NCBI GenBank assembly: GCA_016748015.1
Contig: JAAOMT010000112.1
Coordinates: forward strand, 67,382-131,381
Length of the DNA: 64,000 nt
Origin: Geosiphon pyriformis
Lineage: Eukaryota; Glomeromycota; Glomeromycetes; Archaeosporales; Geosiphonaceae
Reading direction: 5' to 3'
Shown here: positions 33,728 to 44,879 of the stretch, in pieces
How the letters are laid out: each line of letters begins with the position of its first letter
Numbering within the stretch: position 1 is the stretch's first letter
Position numbers and translations under genes: made by a program
The notes under the pieces: generated by a model
What the model saw: the letters and a program-made list of their open reading frames with translations, nothing else
Told to the model about the DNA's origin: nothing
Database searches by the model: none

Positions 33728-34078
33728 CTAACGTTGTATTTCTTCAGCAGTTCCTTCTCTTACTTTGGCTTGTGCGGTGTTGTACAACTCGTCCTCATTG
33801 TGTGGGTAGTGCTGTAGTCTTTTTAATGCTCTGTTGAATGCTGCTTCGAATGGCATTCCTCCTCTTATCCAGTCACAGATGAGGATCATGTATTGGCAAG
33901 TTGCGTCACACGTCCCTCCTCTGCCTGGTAAGTCATTCCAGTCGCACCCTCTTGGTAATGGTTCTCCACAAACGAGGCACGGTTCCTCGTCCCATTTTCC
34001 GTGTCTTTCTGGGTAACCATATTTTTCTTTGTTACAACGGTTAGTGGGTGGGGTTTCTTGGGTCTTTGTCCAGTGCAC
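33728..34078 (-). pseudogene. Gypsy A Cys-rich module upstream of dUTPase
   Basis: Segment between protease and dUTPase. It contains CLVCGEPLPRGCDWNDL, then GTCDATCQYMILICDWIRGG, then a helical part MPFEAAFNRALKRLQHYPHN. Gypsy B keeps the same cysteines in CLTCGDMLPEECNWIDV and GVCDQTCQYALSI. Pairs of CxxC with fixed spacing suggest zinc binding. I do not recognise a named family. Confidence 0.6.
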
Positions 34079-34247
34079 TACATGCAGTCATAGATGAGAG
34101 TTTCTTTTTGCAAACTGAGCATTTTAGCTTTGGTCTGCGTCGCTGGTGGTTTCTTCGTGAACTTACCTGGTTCTATTCGGATCTTTCTTCACTGGTCCAC
34201 GTTGGTATGGCTGGTAGTCCTGTTCTTTGGTTATCAGCCCAAGAGAG

Positions 34248-34742
34248 CTAATAGGTTTCGATGACTGGTAGTGCTGGATTTTCCTCAAATTCGAAGGTAG
34301 GTCTTTGGTTGGCGCTGGGTTTTTGGAAGTGACCACAAGTGGCTGGAATTTTGGCCTGGTGGCCATTATAATTGATTAGAAGCTCTTGGGTGGTCCAGTC
34401 TAGGGTGGCGTTGGCTTTTGTTAGCCAGTCATTCCCTACTAACGCTTGATATTGTGTAGCGTCTATTACTAATACTTTTGTAGATATTACTATGTTGTTA
34501 ATTTCAAAAGGGAATGAGTCGATTTCGCCATGAGGCAGCTTTGTACTTCCATTGGCTGTTATAATTTGGGACATCACAGCACAATCAACTTTGAAACTCA
34601 GTTGGTTTACTAGTTGAAGCGTTACGATGCTTCTAGCGGATCCGCTGTTTAAGATAAGTTTGATTGGGGTATTGTTTACAGTGGCTTCCGTATACATAGC
34701 AGTGATTGGGCATTTTTCGTCCAATGTTGCTCCACTGAACAT
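34248..34742 (-). pseudogene. Gypsy A aspartic protease
   Basis: Retropepsin-like segment reading ITAMYTEATVNNTPIKLILN, then SGSARSIVTLQLVNQL, with the flap region ANGSTKLPHGEI and the following VLVIDATQYQALVGNDWL. The catalytic triad that should read DSGS reads NSGS (Asn codon at 34647-34649); Gypsy B keeps DSGST. Protease would cut Gag and Pol apart. This copy should be inactive. Confidence 0.85.
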
Positions 34743-35189
34743 AGCCTCATTTTCCTCTAATTCAAAAGGAAAAATAGCTGCAAGGCTGCTATCTTTGGTG
34801 GCAACTGCTGGTGGTATTGTCTGGCTTAATTTGGAGGAATTCTTGGTTCTGTTTATGTTTCTACTGTCATTGTTTCTGATGATCAGGTTTTCCGGTATAT
34901 TAAGGTAAGTTTGTTGATAATTTTGGTAGTTTGGATTGGTTTGCTAATTGGTTCCGGCGCGGTTTGGATTCCTTTGGACCAACGCATTCTGGTTCCACAT
35001 GGGCTGATTTTGGGCCTCGGAATGCCAATTCAGGTTGGCTATCATGGGCTGTTGCTGGTAAGCTCCTTGATTTTGATATGTGATGAAATATTGGCATGGT
35101 ATTGGCATGTACTGGTTTCTGGGCATTTGGGGTGGCGCATAGTAATTATTTTCACGTGCTTCCTGCATCATTTGCGTTCGACATTGACT

Positions 35190-36839
35190 AATCAAATGTC
35201 CTACACGTTTGCAAAAATGGCAGGCGCGTGTTTCTGTTTTGAATTCCTGGCACGACGAGCGATTATTTCAACTGTTGCTGACTTTCTGGCTGTGTCTTTG
35301 GGGTGGTTGGTATGTATTTTTTCTCGGATCCGGGATGAGGTAACTTTCTATTTTCTTAGAGAGTTCCTCCCTTAATCGCATTACTCTTTTCTCTAATGTT
35401 TCTGTCTTATTTTCCTCCATTACTATGTTAATCATTTGACTATGGTTAGCTTCTTTCTCAGCCGATTCAAGAGCGCTGGTAAGCATAACGGCTTCTGGTA
35501 AGGAATTAGGGTGGGCAGGGCGTACTCTTCCTAAAATGCTGCTTTTTAATCCTCTAATAAACTGATTTAAAACCTGAGGATCAGTGTAGTATCCTTGTTC
35601 AATTGCTTCAATCTGACGGCGAATTCGATTGAATCGAGCAAGGTATTGGGTGACAGTTTCACTGGTATTTTGCTTGATAGTATTGAATTCATTCTGTAGC
35701 TGGATTACAGCATTTGGGTCACTAAAATACTCCAGGAGTGCATTTTTAAATTCGGCGAAGCTCGTGGGTTTTGTTTCCAGGCTTTGATACCATGAGTCGG
35801 CTGTGCCTTTCAGAAAGAAAGGTAATATTTGAATTGCTCTTTAGTTGTTCCAGTTATTTGCCTGGATGGCTTTTTGTGCTTCTCTGAGCCATGTGTGCAC
35901 GTTCGTTTCTTTTTCCTCTCCTGAGAAATCTGTTAGTCTTGCAATGTATGGTGTGGTTATTTCATTGCCGTTTTCTGCTGGTGGGTTTATTGGTCTAAGA
36001 GGAGGTGGGATGATATTTTCTTGAGTGTTCCTAAAGATGGCTTCCCTTATATCTGGTTCTTCCTCTTGATTACGAGTTTCTTGGTTTCTGGACTGGCTGC
36101 TTGTTCCAGTGACTGGTCTTATGATTGTTTTTTTGCTGGTCTCTTATTTGGATTCTGATTCAGACTCCTCTTTACGGTTTTCAAACCCCGTTCTAAATTT
36201 TGGCTGAAAAAGAGGGTTTTGGAATAGTGATGAATATCCTTCTGTAATTGGTATGTCTTTCCAGTTACGTTGTTTAATTTTATCAATATAACTAGGAGTT
36301 CTTGGCGTTTGTGGAGTTGATGTTGATGATGATGCAGCTCTTAATGGAATTTGTATTTTATTTTCTGGTGAAAAATGGTATGATTTATCTTCTGGTGAAT
36401 AAATACGTTGTTTCTTTATTGATTAAGTGACAGTTTTCTTTGGCGTTTGAGCTGGTGTTCCTAGTTTTTGCTGGTTACTTTCCTGATTAGTTTCTAAATT
36501 TTCTTTGGTTTTGTTGGCACGTTCCTTAGTGTTTCCTGTGGATATTGGAAAATTTTTGTTGGCGTATTGCTCAATTTTTCGATGGATTTTGACAATAGTT
36601 GTGGCTATTACTGCTACTTCTTTTGTAGTGTATTGTGATAATTCTCTATACAATCCAAGTTTTGCGTCGTGTGGTTCTTCTTCCTTTCCTATATGATAAT
36701 TTATTCTGGCGTTGATATAATAAGTAAGAGCAGATTCTGCTGGACAACACCCTTCTGGTAATCCAAGATCACTTTGATTTTGTGTGTAAATAGCATGGCA
36801 GAATTCAAGAACAGTAAGATTAGGGGTTTTTGTCGCCAC
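35190..36839 (-). pseudogene. Gypsy A gag
   Basis: The frame starts MATKTPNLTVLEFCHAIYTQ at 36839 and hits TAA at 36423-36425, then continues in frame. The retrotransposon Gag core lies at about 35500-35960: TWLREAQKAIQANNW, FFLKGTADSWYQSLE, FNTIKQNTSETVTQYLARF and LNQFIRGLKSSI. A coiled segment follows. A CCHC zinc knuckle, CHFCKRVGHLISQC, is near 35170-35225, then a Q/N/P-rich tail. Gag forms the particle and the knuckle binds RNA. Several CAA-to-TAA-type stops interrupt it. Confidence 0.8.
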
Positions 36840-36901
36840 TTTTGTCTTTTCCTTTTTAGCAATGAATTATTGCTAATTATTATTTCCTTTTTGATTTTCT
36901 T

Positions 36902-36919
36902 TCCTCGTAGGGTTCACCA
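36902..36919 (-). other. primer-binding site of Gypsy A
   Basis: On the minus strand TGGTGAACCCTACGAGGA starts two bases inside the 5' LTR. A TGG start at this place fits pairing with a tRNA 3' CCA end. I could not identify the tRNA. Confidence 0.55.
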
Positions 36920-36921
36920 AA

Positions 36922-37448
36922 TGTTATGGAATGGTTTTCTTGTTATATTTAATTGCTGATATCCCGCTTTAATTGCAATCAGTCTTTCGTGAGTTCCTCA
37001 ATTCTATTTGTGTGATAATGTTACTGNNNNNNNNNNNNNNNNNNNNNNNNNNNNNNNNNNNNNNNNNNNNNNNNNNNNNNNNNNNNNNNNNNNNNNNNNN
37101 NNNNNNNNNNNNNNNNNNNNNNNNNNNNNNNNNNNNNNNNNNNNNNNNNNNNNNNNNNNNNNNNNNNNNNNNNNNNNNNNNNNNNNNNNNNNNNNNNNNN
37201 NNNNNNNNNNNNNNNNNNNNNNNNNNNNNNNNNNNNNNNNNNNNNNNNTTTGATATTTCAACCTGGTGTTTGCTGCTATCACCAGTTGGTGTTGGCTGCT
37301 ATTGTGAACTGGTGCTTGCCACTATCGCGAGATGGTGTTTGCTACTATGTTAATCATTACCTTTCTAAGATTATTACTGTGCTATATTATGATTGAATAG
37401 TTTGTATTATTTTTATGATTCTTTTTGCTAAATTTTTAAACCGTAACA
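36922..37448 (-). repeat. Gypsy A 5' LTR (right copy), with gap
   Basis: It starts TGTTATGGAATGG and ends CCGTAACA, matching the left LTR on both sides of the N run 37027-37248. It measures 527 bp including the gap against 704 bp for the left copy, so the gap length is probably wrong or the copy is deleted. Confidence 0.88.
37027..37248. other. assembly gap (222 N)
   Basis: Unresolved bases inside the right Gypsy A LTR, a typical place for assembly collapse because the left LTR is almost identical. Confidence 1.
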
Positions 37449-37687
37449 CTGCCAACGTCGCTTCCCCAGGATACCACAGGTTTGACACCAACAACACCAA
37501 TATCTTCAAGGCTCAAAGGGCCAGCAGAAGAGTCCACAATACCACCAGTCACTGGCACTTTTGGCTTCTTATAGAATGCACTATGGGAGTAGACAGTGTC
37601 CACATGCTTTTTTTTCCTATTCGGACAGGTCCCCAAACCAGTCAAACCAGCACCAAAACTATCAGCAGACATGCCTGTAGGTTCCAT
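37449..37687 (-). pseudogene. LINE 1 ORF1, N-terminal part
   Basis: The ATG at 37687-37685 is followed by 79 sense codons (MEPTGMSADSFGAG...) up to the Gypsy A target site. If the element and one copy of the CTGC duplication are ignored, the frame runs straight on into 28259. This shows that both fragments are one ORF. Confidence 0.8.
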
Positions 37688-37800
37688 AATGACAAAAATA
37701 GGAGTATCTGAAGAAATAACTGATAAAGAAAGAGGGGAAAGGGAAAATAAAAGAAAAAAAACACTATAACTTTGTCAAAAAAATTTTTTTTTTGCTCTCG

Positions 37801-38910
37801 TCATGGGCAGGTGATCAACAAAACTATAATTATTATTAATTAAAAATTTTAATATTTTATTAATTATTATAATCAAAAATAATTAATCTAAATTATTAAA
37901 ATTCTAAAAATGTTTATATTAAATATATTTGATCTGAAATAAAAATAAATAAAAACAGATAATTAGATTTTAATAATCAGATTTTTTTAAACTTATAAAA
38001 GTTTAAAATCTGAATATTAATAGTTTTATTTTAATTTAATAAGAAATAGAAGAAATAATAAGATAAAAAATGGTTTTAAAAACTAAGAATATAAGTTAAT
38101 ATGAATTTAATTCTTGTCTGTTTTATTTATTTATTAAAACTACTTGTTTTTATACATAATTTTTAATCTTATAAGATTGTTTTTAATTACTTATTATTAT
38201 TAATTATTGCTTATTATATTAACTATTGTTTTATTTTTTTATATTATAATTGATTATTTTATATAATTATTAATTATTTTATGTTATTTTGTGTTATTTT
38301 ATATTATTTTATGTTATTTTGTGTTTTTATATAATAATTATGTTTTTTCAATGTTTTTTTATTGGTTTTTTTACTTGAATAATAATGTATTAGTCAATAA
38401 TATATAATTAATCCTTTTATTTTTAAATAATAATTATTAACTTGATTAATAATTTGATTGTTAATCTAATTATAAATTTAGTTATTGATTATTTTTAATA
38501 ATTATATAAATAATAAATATTTTAATTATAAAAAAACATAAAACAAAAAAATAAATAACAATTATATATTCAATATTTTTTTTATATTATTATTATTTTT
38601 TAATTTTTTACTTTTATTAATAATATTTATATATCTTATTTGTTTTAATTTGTATTGTTAAAATTAGTCCAAAAAGTATTTGCTTGTTTTTATAATTTAT
38701 TGAATAAAAAACCAATTGAAAAACACAATAATATTTGTTATTAATTTTAAAATTACCAAATAAAACATAAAATAATAGCAATTATATTATTTTATTAATA
38801 ATTATAAACTATTTTTTTAACTTTAAATTTTCCAAAAAAATCATAATTTTGAAACTAATTATTTATATTAGATTCTTATAAATTTAATTCACTTTTTTAA
38901 TTTAATTTAA
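37801..38910. other. AT-rich spacer between LINE 1 and LINE 2
   Basis: Nearly pure A/T sequence with no gene signal. It includes a run of short TATTTTATGTTATTTTGTG-type repeats at about 38270-38330. Confidence 0.6.
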
Positions 38911-39044
38911 TTTTTTTTTTTTAAATATTTAATAAGCGAAGTCCAAATACTGTCTAGTACAATACATCATACAAATGATTTAAACTAGGTGTGAATCATA
39001 CAATATCTACACATGACCAATCACTCGGACTAATCAGGACAATA

Positions 39045-40677
39045 CTAAGCATCTATATGAACAGAGACCTCACCTCCTATGCCTGAAAAAAACAAACAAG
39101 ACTTACAGAACCCAAAACCAACACCAATTATCTTAGCAACACCCATCAGCCAGGTCATGCCAGATGACAGCCTTAAAGAAAGCCCAGAAATTGGGACAGG
39201 AGCAGACCCATTGCATGGAATAAGCCCATTTTTTTCTATGAATGTGTGGTGCTTAGCGCAAACCAACCAAATATCTTCCCAAAAAGTCAAGCTGAACTCA
39301 TGCACAAAGGCCACAATGTTCTGACTTGCTTTCCTGGAATCCTTGAAGACAGAAACAGACTCATGAAACCAATCCTTGAAAACAAAACTCTTGCACAGAG
39401 CAGTACTAACTGAAACATTAGACACACAAGTGGACAACAGCCATAAGACACCTGAGGAAGAATGAGCCAGATCAGAGTGCACACCCCAAACTGCCGCATG
39501 AGTGTTCAACAACCGAGCATGACCATTGGCATCAAATAGACAAAAAAAAGCATGGTCTGAAACCTCGACATCACCACAGAACAAACACACCACACTAGGA
39601 TAGTGCTTATTATAAAGCCGCTTATGCACTACGACAGGGAGCCAATGGTGCAATGCCTTCATAAAGTAAGTCCGGAAACCAGCTGTCTACTTGCTAGTAA
39701 AGCCAGCAGTCATGTGAGAATCTAGATGCCAAACCAGCAACGACCTAAACCAATCAATATCTGTATGCAGACTACCTGCTACCACCCAGTACCACAACTG
39801 ATTTTCCAATGCGCATGATGAACAGACCGAAAAACATTCTGAACAAAATGTCTAGAATTACCAGAAATGGCTGCACCACCACCCCTAAGATAGTGTTTAT
39901 TAACAGAATGGGGCAGATGCCAACCAGAGAGAGCTGCAGTTTTGGCCAACTTATCAGCCCATTTATTGTCTGAAACCTCTAAGTGTCCTTTAACCTTACA
40001 CCAATTAACTTTTAAATTCTTACAACAAATAATATTCACAATATGATGGCGTTTGATCCAACACCGATTCCTAAAATCCGGGCAAACCAATTCTATCTCC
40101 AACTTGCAAGCATCCAAAGCAGCCTGACTGTCCAAGAACAAGTCGATTGAGTAAGAAGAAAGAATGCATTCGAGTGCCAGAGCAATGGCCTTCAGTTCCG
40201 TCAAGGTAGAAGACATCAAACCAGATACCCCTACACTCAAACCCATACCAATGTCCTCAACGAAAACAGCAGCTCCAGCTTTCATATCGACTGTCCCCAA
40301 ATCACTTAGAGATCCATCTGTATAAACGGAAAGATGACCAACATCGGAATCGAACAAACTGGCACCAATGATGCCAAACTCACGAGACTGAAAAACATCT
40401 AAAGAGACATTACTAGCCAAAAGTGTGGAACAGACAGGAAGAAAAGACACACCATTAAGAAACTGAATGGACAGCTCAAACCAAGCAGGAACCAGACCAC
40501 ATGGGTCCAACCGCTTCCATTGTTTGAAGGTCTTTTATTCAAAAACAGCCCCATTTCGGTCTTACAGCTGATCCACAAAAGCAATCCCATAACGCCAAAG
40601 TGAAGAGACACTCTTGACATAATTTGATTCACCAAGAACAAGGGATATGAGGGTTCCACTTCGCCGATGAAAAGCGC
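39045..40677 (-). pseudogene. LINE 2 ORF2, RNase H and C-terminal part
   Basis: RNase H reads SVYTDGSLSDLGTVDMKAGA, then SSTLTELKAIALALECI, then DSQAALDACKLEIE, then WCKVKGHLEVSDNKWADKLA. This part of RNase H is complete in this copy. The C-terminal zinc motif CLFCGDVEVSDHAFFC follows, and the reading ends SCLFFSGIGGEVSVHIDA at 39045. One stop and frame change lies near 39770. RNase H would remove the RNA strand after reverse transcription. Confidence 0.82.
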
Positions 40678-42647
40678 TGTTACTGGAGGTTTTTAGTCTT
40701 TTTTCTTAAATGTTGGTAATATTGATTTGCTGTGAATTCACGTTTTTAGGAAGTAGTTGAACCTCCAATAACTGAATTTATCTTCAAATTATCTCCTATA
40801 ATTTGAACTGCTGGGCTTATAAGTGGAATGGCCAATTCCATGCCAGTTGCTTTGTGTAATTACGTTGTAGTAAACATCAACTTTTTCCCAGGAATTGCTC
40901 ATCTGGAAGCTCACTAAAAATGTGTAGTTACTTTGCTGTGAAAGTCAACTCTTCTACAGGAATCTTGTCTGTAGGCTACCCTAATAATTGTAATAAGAAA
41001 AATAAAAGAAAATAAAAGAAATGTAAAAGAAATAGAATTTTGTCAAGAGAAATGTTTTTTATCCAGGCCTGGAGTTACTAACAGTTTACTGAAATTGGTA
41101 GCTAATCAATTTTAAAACGTTAGTTGGGTTTTGGGGATTTTCCAAGTACAATAATTAAAAAATTTGGTTTTTTTTTGAATTATTTGATATTTATTTCTTT
41201 TTGTGTGTATAGAAACGGTTTTAAGAGATAAATCTAAAGTAAGATACATTTTCTCAAAGAGAGAAGCTCTTCTTTTATACAACTTGTTGTAACACTATTT
41301 TATGAACTTGAACTTTGCTATTTTCTACAATTTTGCTGAACTAAAGATACATTTTGGCGAACTACAAGTTATTTCAGCAAACTATTAGATATTTCGGTGT
41401 TACCAGATGAAATTAGAGATATTATTTAGCATGAAATTATCTTATAATTTCTATCATTAATTAGCATATATTATCGTTTCAAATGATCACTTATTATATT
41501 AGCAAAAATGTCCGAAATTATCATTTAATTAATAACCCAAATTGTACACAACACAAATGTAACTTAATTGCAATGATCAATCATGCAATACCCCGAACTA
41601 TGTAACATTCAGAAGTTTGCCGAAATTTGTAGAAATTTGCCAAAATAATTGATAGTTCACTGAAATATCTAATAGTTCGCCGAAATAACTTGTAGTTTGC
41701 CAAAATGTATATTTAGTTCAGCAAAATTGTAGAAAATAGCAAAGTTCAAGTTCATAGAATAGTGTTATGACAAGTTGTATAAAAGAAGAGCTTCTCTCTT
41801 CGAGAAAATGTATCTTACTTTAGATTTATCTCTTAAAAACTGTTTCTATACACACAAAAAGAAATAAATATCAAATAAATTCAAAAAACCAAATTCTTTA
41901 ATTATTATACTTGGAAAAACCTCCAAAAACCCAACTAACATTTCGAAATTGATTAGCTACCAATTTCAGTAAACTGTTAGTAACTCCAGGCCTGGATAGA
42001 AAACGTTTCTCTTGACAAAATTCTATTTCTTTTATATTTCTTTTATTTTCCTTTTCTTTTCTTATTACAATCATTAGGGTAGCCTACAGACAAGATTCCT
42101 GTAGAAGAGTTGACTTTCACAGCAAAGTAACTATACATTTTAGTGAGCTTTCAGACGAGCAATTCCTGGGAAAGAGTTGACATTTACTACAACGTAACTA
42201 CATAAAGTAACTGGCAAGGAATTGGTCATTCCACTTATAAGCCCAGCAGTTCAAATTATAGGAGATAATTTGAAGATAAATTCAGTTATTGGAGATTCAA
42301 CCACATCCAGAAAAACGTGAATTCACAGCAAAATAAGTATCAACAACATTACAGAAAAGAGACCAAAAACCTCTGGTAACATCGGTGAATTATCAATTAT
42401 TTTGGCAAATTTCTACAAATTTCGGCAAACTTCTGAATATTATATAGTTTGGGATATTGCATGATTGATCATCGCAATTAGGTTATATTTGTGTTGTGTA
42501 CAATTTGAGTTATTAATTAAATGATAATTTCAGACATTTTTGCTAATGTAATAAATAATCATTTGAAATGATAATATATGCTAATTAATGATAGGAATTA
42601 TAAGATAATTTCATGCTAAATAATATCTCTAATTTCATCTGGTAACA
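40678..42647 (-). repeat. Gypsy B 3' LTR (left copy), interrupted by an inverted solo LTR
   Basis: The outer LTR consists of 40678-41397 and 42386-42647, together 982 bp. This equals the 981-bp right LTR in length and matches it in sequence. The insertion is the inverted LTR at 41398-42381 plus one TCGG. Confidence 0.92.
41398..42381 (-). repeat. inverted solo LTR nested in the Gypsy B left LTR
   Basis: 984 bp, starting TGTTACCAGATG and ending CTCTGGTAACA on the plus strand, the reverse complement of the Gypsy B LTR. TCGG flanks both sides (41394-41397 and 42382-42385), a perfect 4-bp target duplication. With the outer LTR it forms inverted repeat arms of about 720 bp with a 264-bp spacer. 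Confidence 0.92.
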
Positions 42648-42660
42648 TAACCTCCTCCTC
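42648..42660 (-). other. polypurine tract of Gypsy B
   Basis: On the minus strand GAGGAGGAGGTTA abuts the 3' LTR, directly after the stop of the 3' ORF. The layout is the same as in Gypsy A. Confidence 0.7.
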
Positions 42661-43335
42661 AAGACTGAGCTCTGTTGAAGTCCAAGTACTGTCTGTTATT
42701 TCCAGATAATAATTCAAAATTATTGAAGAAATTTGGTCTAAAAATTGTTGAAATTTCAGTTCTGTGAGCTTTCCAATATATTGAATCTTCAAAGATTGAA
42801 AAATTGGGTTTTACAGTACATTTTCACAGGTGTGGAATAGGTTATAAAGTCTAAGAGCAGCTCTGAGCTTGTAGCGACTGTTTGTTGGTCCAGCTGTTGT
42901 TTTGAATTCGTTGTGGAGTTGTTTTTGGATAGCTTCTTTTGTGAGGTTTGCTGTTGTAAGTTCCAGTTTCTATTCGTAGAGTGTTTTTCCAATGTGGAAA
43001 TATCTATAGATTGGAGGATATTCAGTGTTTTCCTCATTGAAACACAATTGAAGTCTTTGTTGACTTGTAGCATTTGGTGGAATACTAATTGGAGTGAGCA
43101 TTAGGTTTTCTCTTAAAGCAAGCTTTAAAAGTTCTGGTAGGTGAATTCCAGTGTAACTTCTTGTGTTCTTCTTATACGGTTGATATTTTCGTGAATTTGG
43201 GGCTACATTTGTAACTACTTCTGTTTGGGTATAATTAATGTGGTTTCCAGTAACAGTAATGGATAATTCGGGTATTGTTTTTAAAGCTAACATTAGTTTT
43301 TGGGATAATTGTTGAATGTTTTGAGGAATAGTCAT
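42659..43335 (-). pseudogene. Gypsy B extra 3' ORF, broken copy, unknown function
   Basis: Relative of the intact 222-aa ORF of Gypsy A. It begins MTIPQNIQQLSQKLMLALK at 43335 and ends RAQS before TGA 42659-42661, just like Gypsy A. Two in-frame stops and a change of frame occur; the span of 677 bp is not a multiple of three. Shared segments include the YRYFHIGKTLYE region, LRAALRLYNLFHTCENVL and IGKLTELKFQQFLDQIS. The function is unknown. Confidence 0.7.
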
Positions 43336-43454
43336 TATAAGCAATTGAAAAAACTAAAAAAAATTATTTTTGGTGTATGGGTTTTTATGTTATTTTTGTT
43401 TTGTTTTTGTGAGATTGTTTTCTAAATTATAAAAGAATAACTAGTAAAATTAAA

Positions 43455-44840
43455 TTAAGTGTTCAGGTTGGAAGGTTGTTCAATGATAATTATTGGTTCT
43501 AAGTTTCGGAGAATATTTTCAGGACTGACCAAAGAGGAATGTGTACCAATTTGTGGAATTAATGGTTTAGGATTGTTTCTGGAATGATAGTGTTTCAAAT
43601 GATCTCTATGTGCAACTTTTGCTAGGATTTTGTCATCAAGTCTTAGCTTGTATAATCTGTTGCCTAGGACTTCATGGATAAAGAATGGTCCATCTCATTT
43701 ATTTTCAAATTTTCCACTCCATTGTTTTTCAGCTTTAGTTCTGTGTAAGAGAACTTTGTTTCCAATTTTGAATTTATTGGTGACTGAAAGCAATTTGTCA
43801 TCATGCTGTTCTTTTTGTTGAGCTTGGGAGTGTTCAATATGGGTGGCTGCTATTCGTCGTTTTCTTTTTAATGTGCTAAGCAGAGTGTAAGCTCTTCACT
43901 GAAGCATTTCTTGGAAATTGTTTTTATCGATCGGTTGTGCTGGGTATGTTTCCACTGTGAAACTAATTGGTAATGTTGCCGTCCTTCCATAAGTTAAATC
44001 AAATAGTGTGTGTTTCATGGTATTTTGTTTTAATGTCCTATATGCTAGTAACACTGATGGAATAAAGAGATCCCATTCTTGCTCAAAATCGGTTGAGATT
44101 TTGGCTAATGACTCACACAATGTTCTGTTAAAACGTTCCACAAGTCCGTTTGTTTGTGGATGGTAGGGTGAAGACAGAGGTCTTTTGACATTGAATTATT
44201 CGCAAATTTTTTGTATCAGGTTGTTCACAAAATGTGTTCCCTGATCGGATAAAAGTTCAATTGGATATCCATGTCTACAAATGATGTCTTCATAGATGAA
44301 ATTTGCTACTGATTTTGCATTTGCTCGTTGAATGGCTCTGGCTTCAGGCCATTTAGTAAGATAGTCTACAGCTACTGCAATATAATGGTTTCCTTGAGTG
44401 GTGATAGATAGTGGTCTGACTAAATTGATACCAACTCTGTCAAAAGGCTGTCCAACTTTGATTAGATTTAAAGGTTCTGTAGGGCGAGTTCCTCCTTTTT
44501 TTTAACAACTATCACAAGATTCGACATATTCGTGAATGTTTTTTCTCATTTGAGGCTAAAAGTAGTATTCTAGTGTTCTTTGGGTGGTGCTATCTTTTCC
44601 AAAGTGTGCTGATGAAAAATCTGAGTGCATATTGTATAAAATGGTCTCTTTTTCTTGTTCTTGTATTAATTTGAGTGGTTTGGTTGGATTTTTGAAATTT
44701 CGATGATAGATAATGTTGTTGTGTAGAAAATATTGTTTGGCTTGTTGTTGTAACCGATGTTTTTTGTCTGAGAACCAATCTGTTGGGATTGTTAATGTCT
44801 CCAAATATTGTTTGAGATTGTTGTAGTTTTCGGGGTTCAT
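43455..44840 (-). pseudogene. Gypsy B integrase region
   Basis: The zinc-binding N-terminus follows YNMHSDFSSAHFGKDSTTQR. The core has DRVGINLVRPLS-like and HPQTNGLVERFNRTL segments, then FEQEWDLFIPSVLLAYRTLK. The C-terminal domain follows, with KVLLHRTKAEKQWSGKFE-like sequence. Several stops and frame changes. The pol frame ends at TAA 43455-43457, about 120 bp before the 3' ORF. Confidence 0.8.
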
Positions 44841-44879
44841 TGTTTGTTGTTTTGATGCTGTTAATTCAAATGGGTGTTG

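Larger units (their letters stand above)
28260..37448 (-). mobile_element. Gypsy A: complete Ty3/Gypsy LTR retrotransposon with dUTPase
   Basis: The element is bounded by LTRs (28260-28963 and 36922-37448) that begin TG and end CA. It is flanked on both sides by CTGC (28256-28259 and 37449-37452). On the minus strand the order is gag, protease, Cys-rich module, dUTPase, reverse transcriptase, RNase H, integrase and an extra 3' ORF. A primer-binding-site-like TGG lies two bases inside the 5' LTR, and a purine tract lies against the 3' LTR. Several stops and a mutated catalytic box make it non-autonomous as it stands. Confidence 0.93.
20731..37800 (-). mobile_element. LINE 1: non-LTR retrotransposon split by Gypsy A and a solo LTR
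   Basis: Minus-strand element with ORF1 (zinc knuckle) and ORF2 (AP endonuclease, reverse transcriptase, RNase H, C-terminal Cys/His motif). That layout fits I/Tad-like LINEs. The 3' end is marked by a T tract at 20732-20740 (poly(A) on the element strand), and the adjoining 3' UTR matches that of LINE 2 at 38911. The 5' end lies near 37800, just upstream of the ORF1 ATG at 37687. Without the two insertions (21908-22897 and 28260-37448) the element is about 6.9 kb. Several stops make it defective. Confidence 0.85.
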
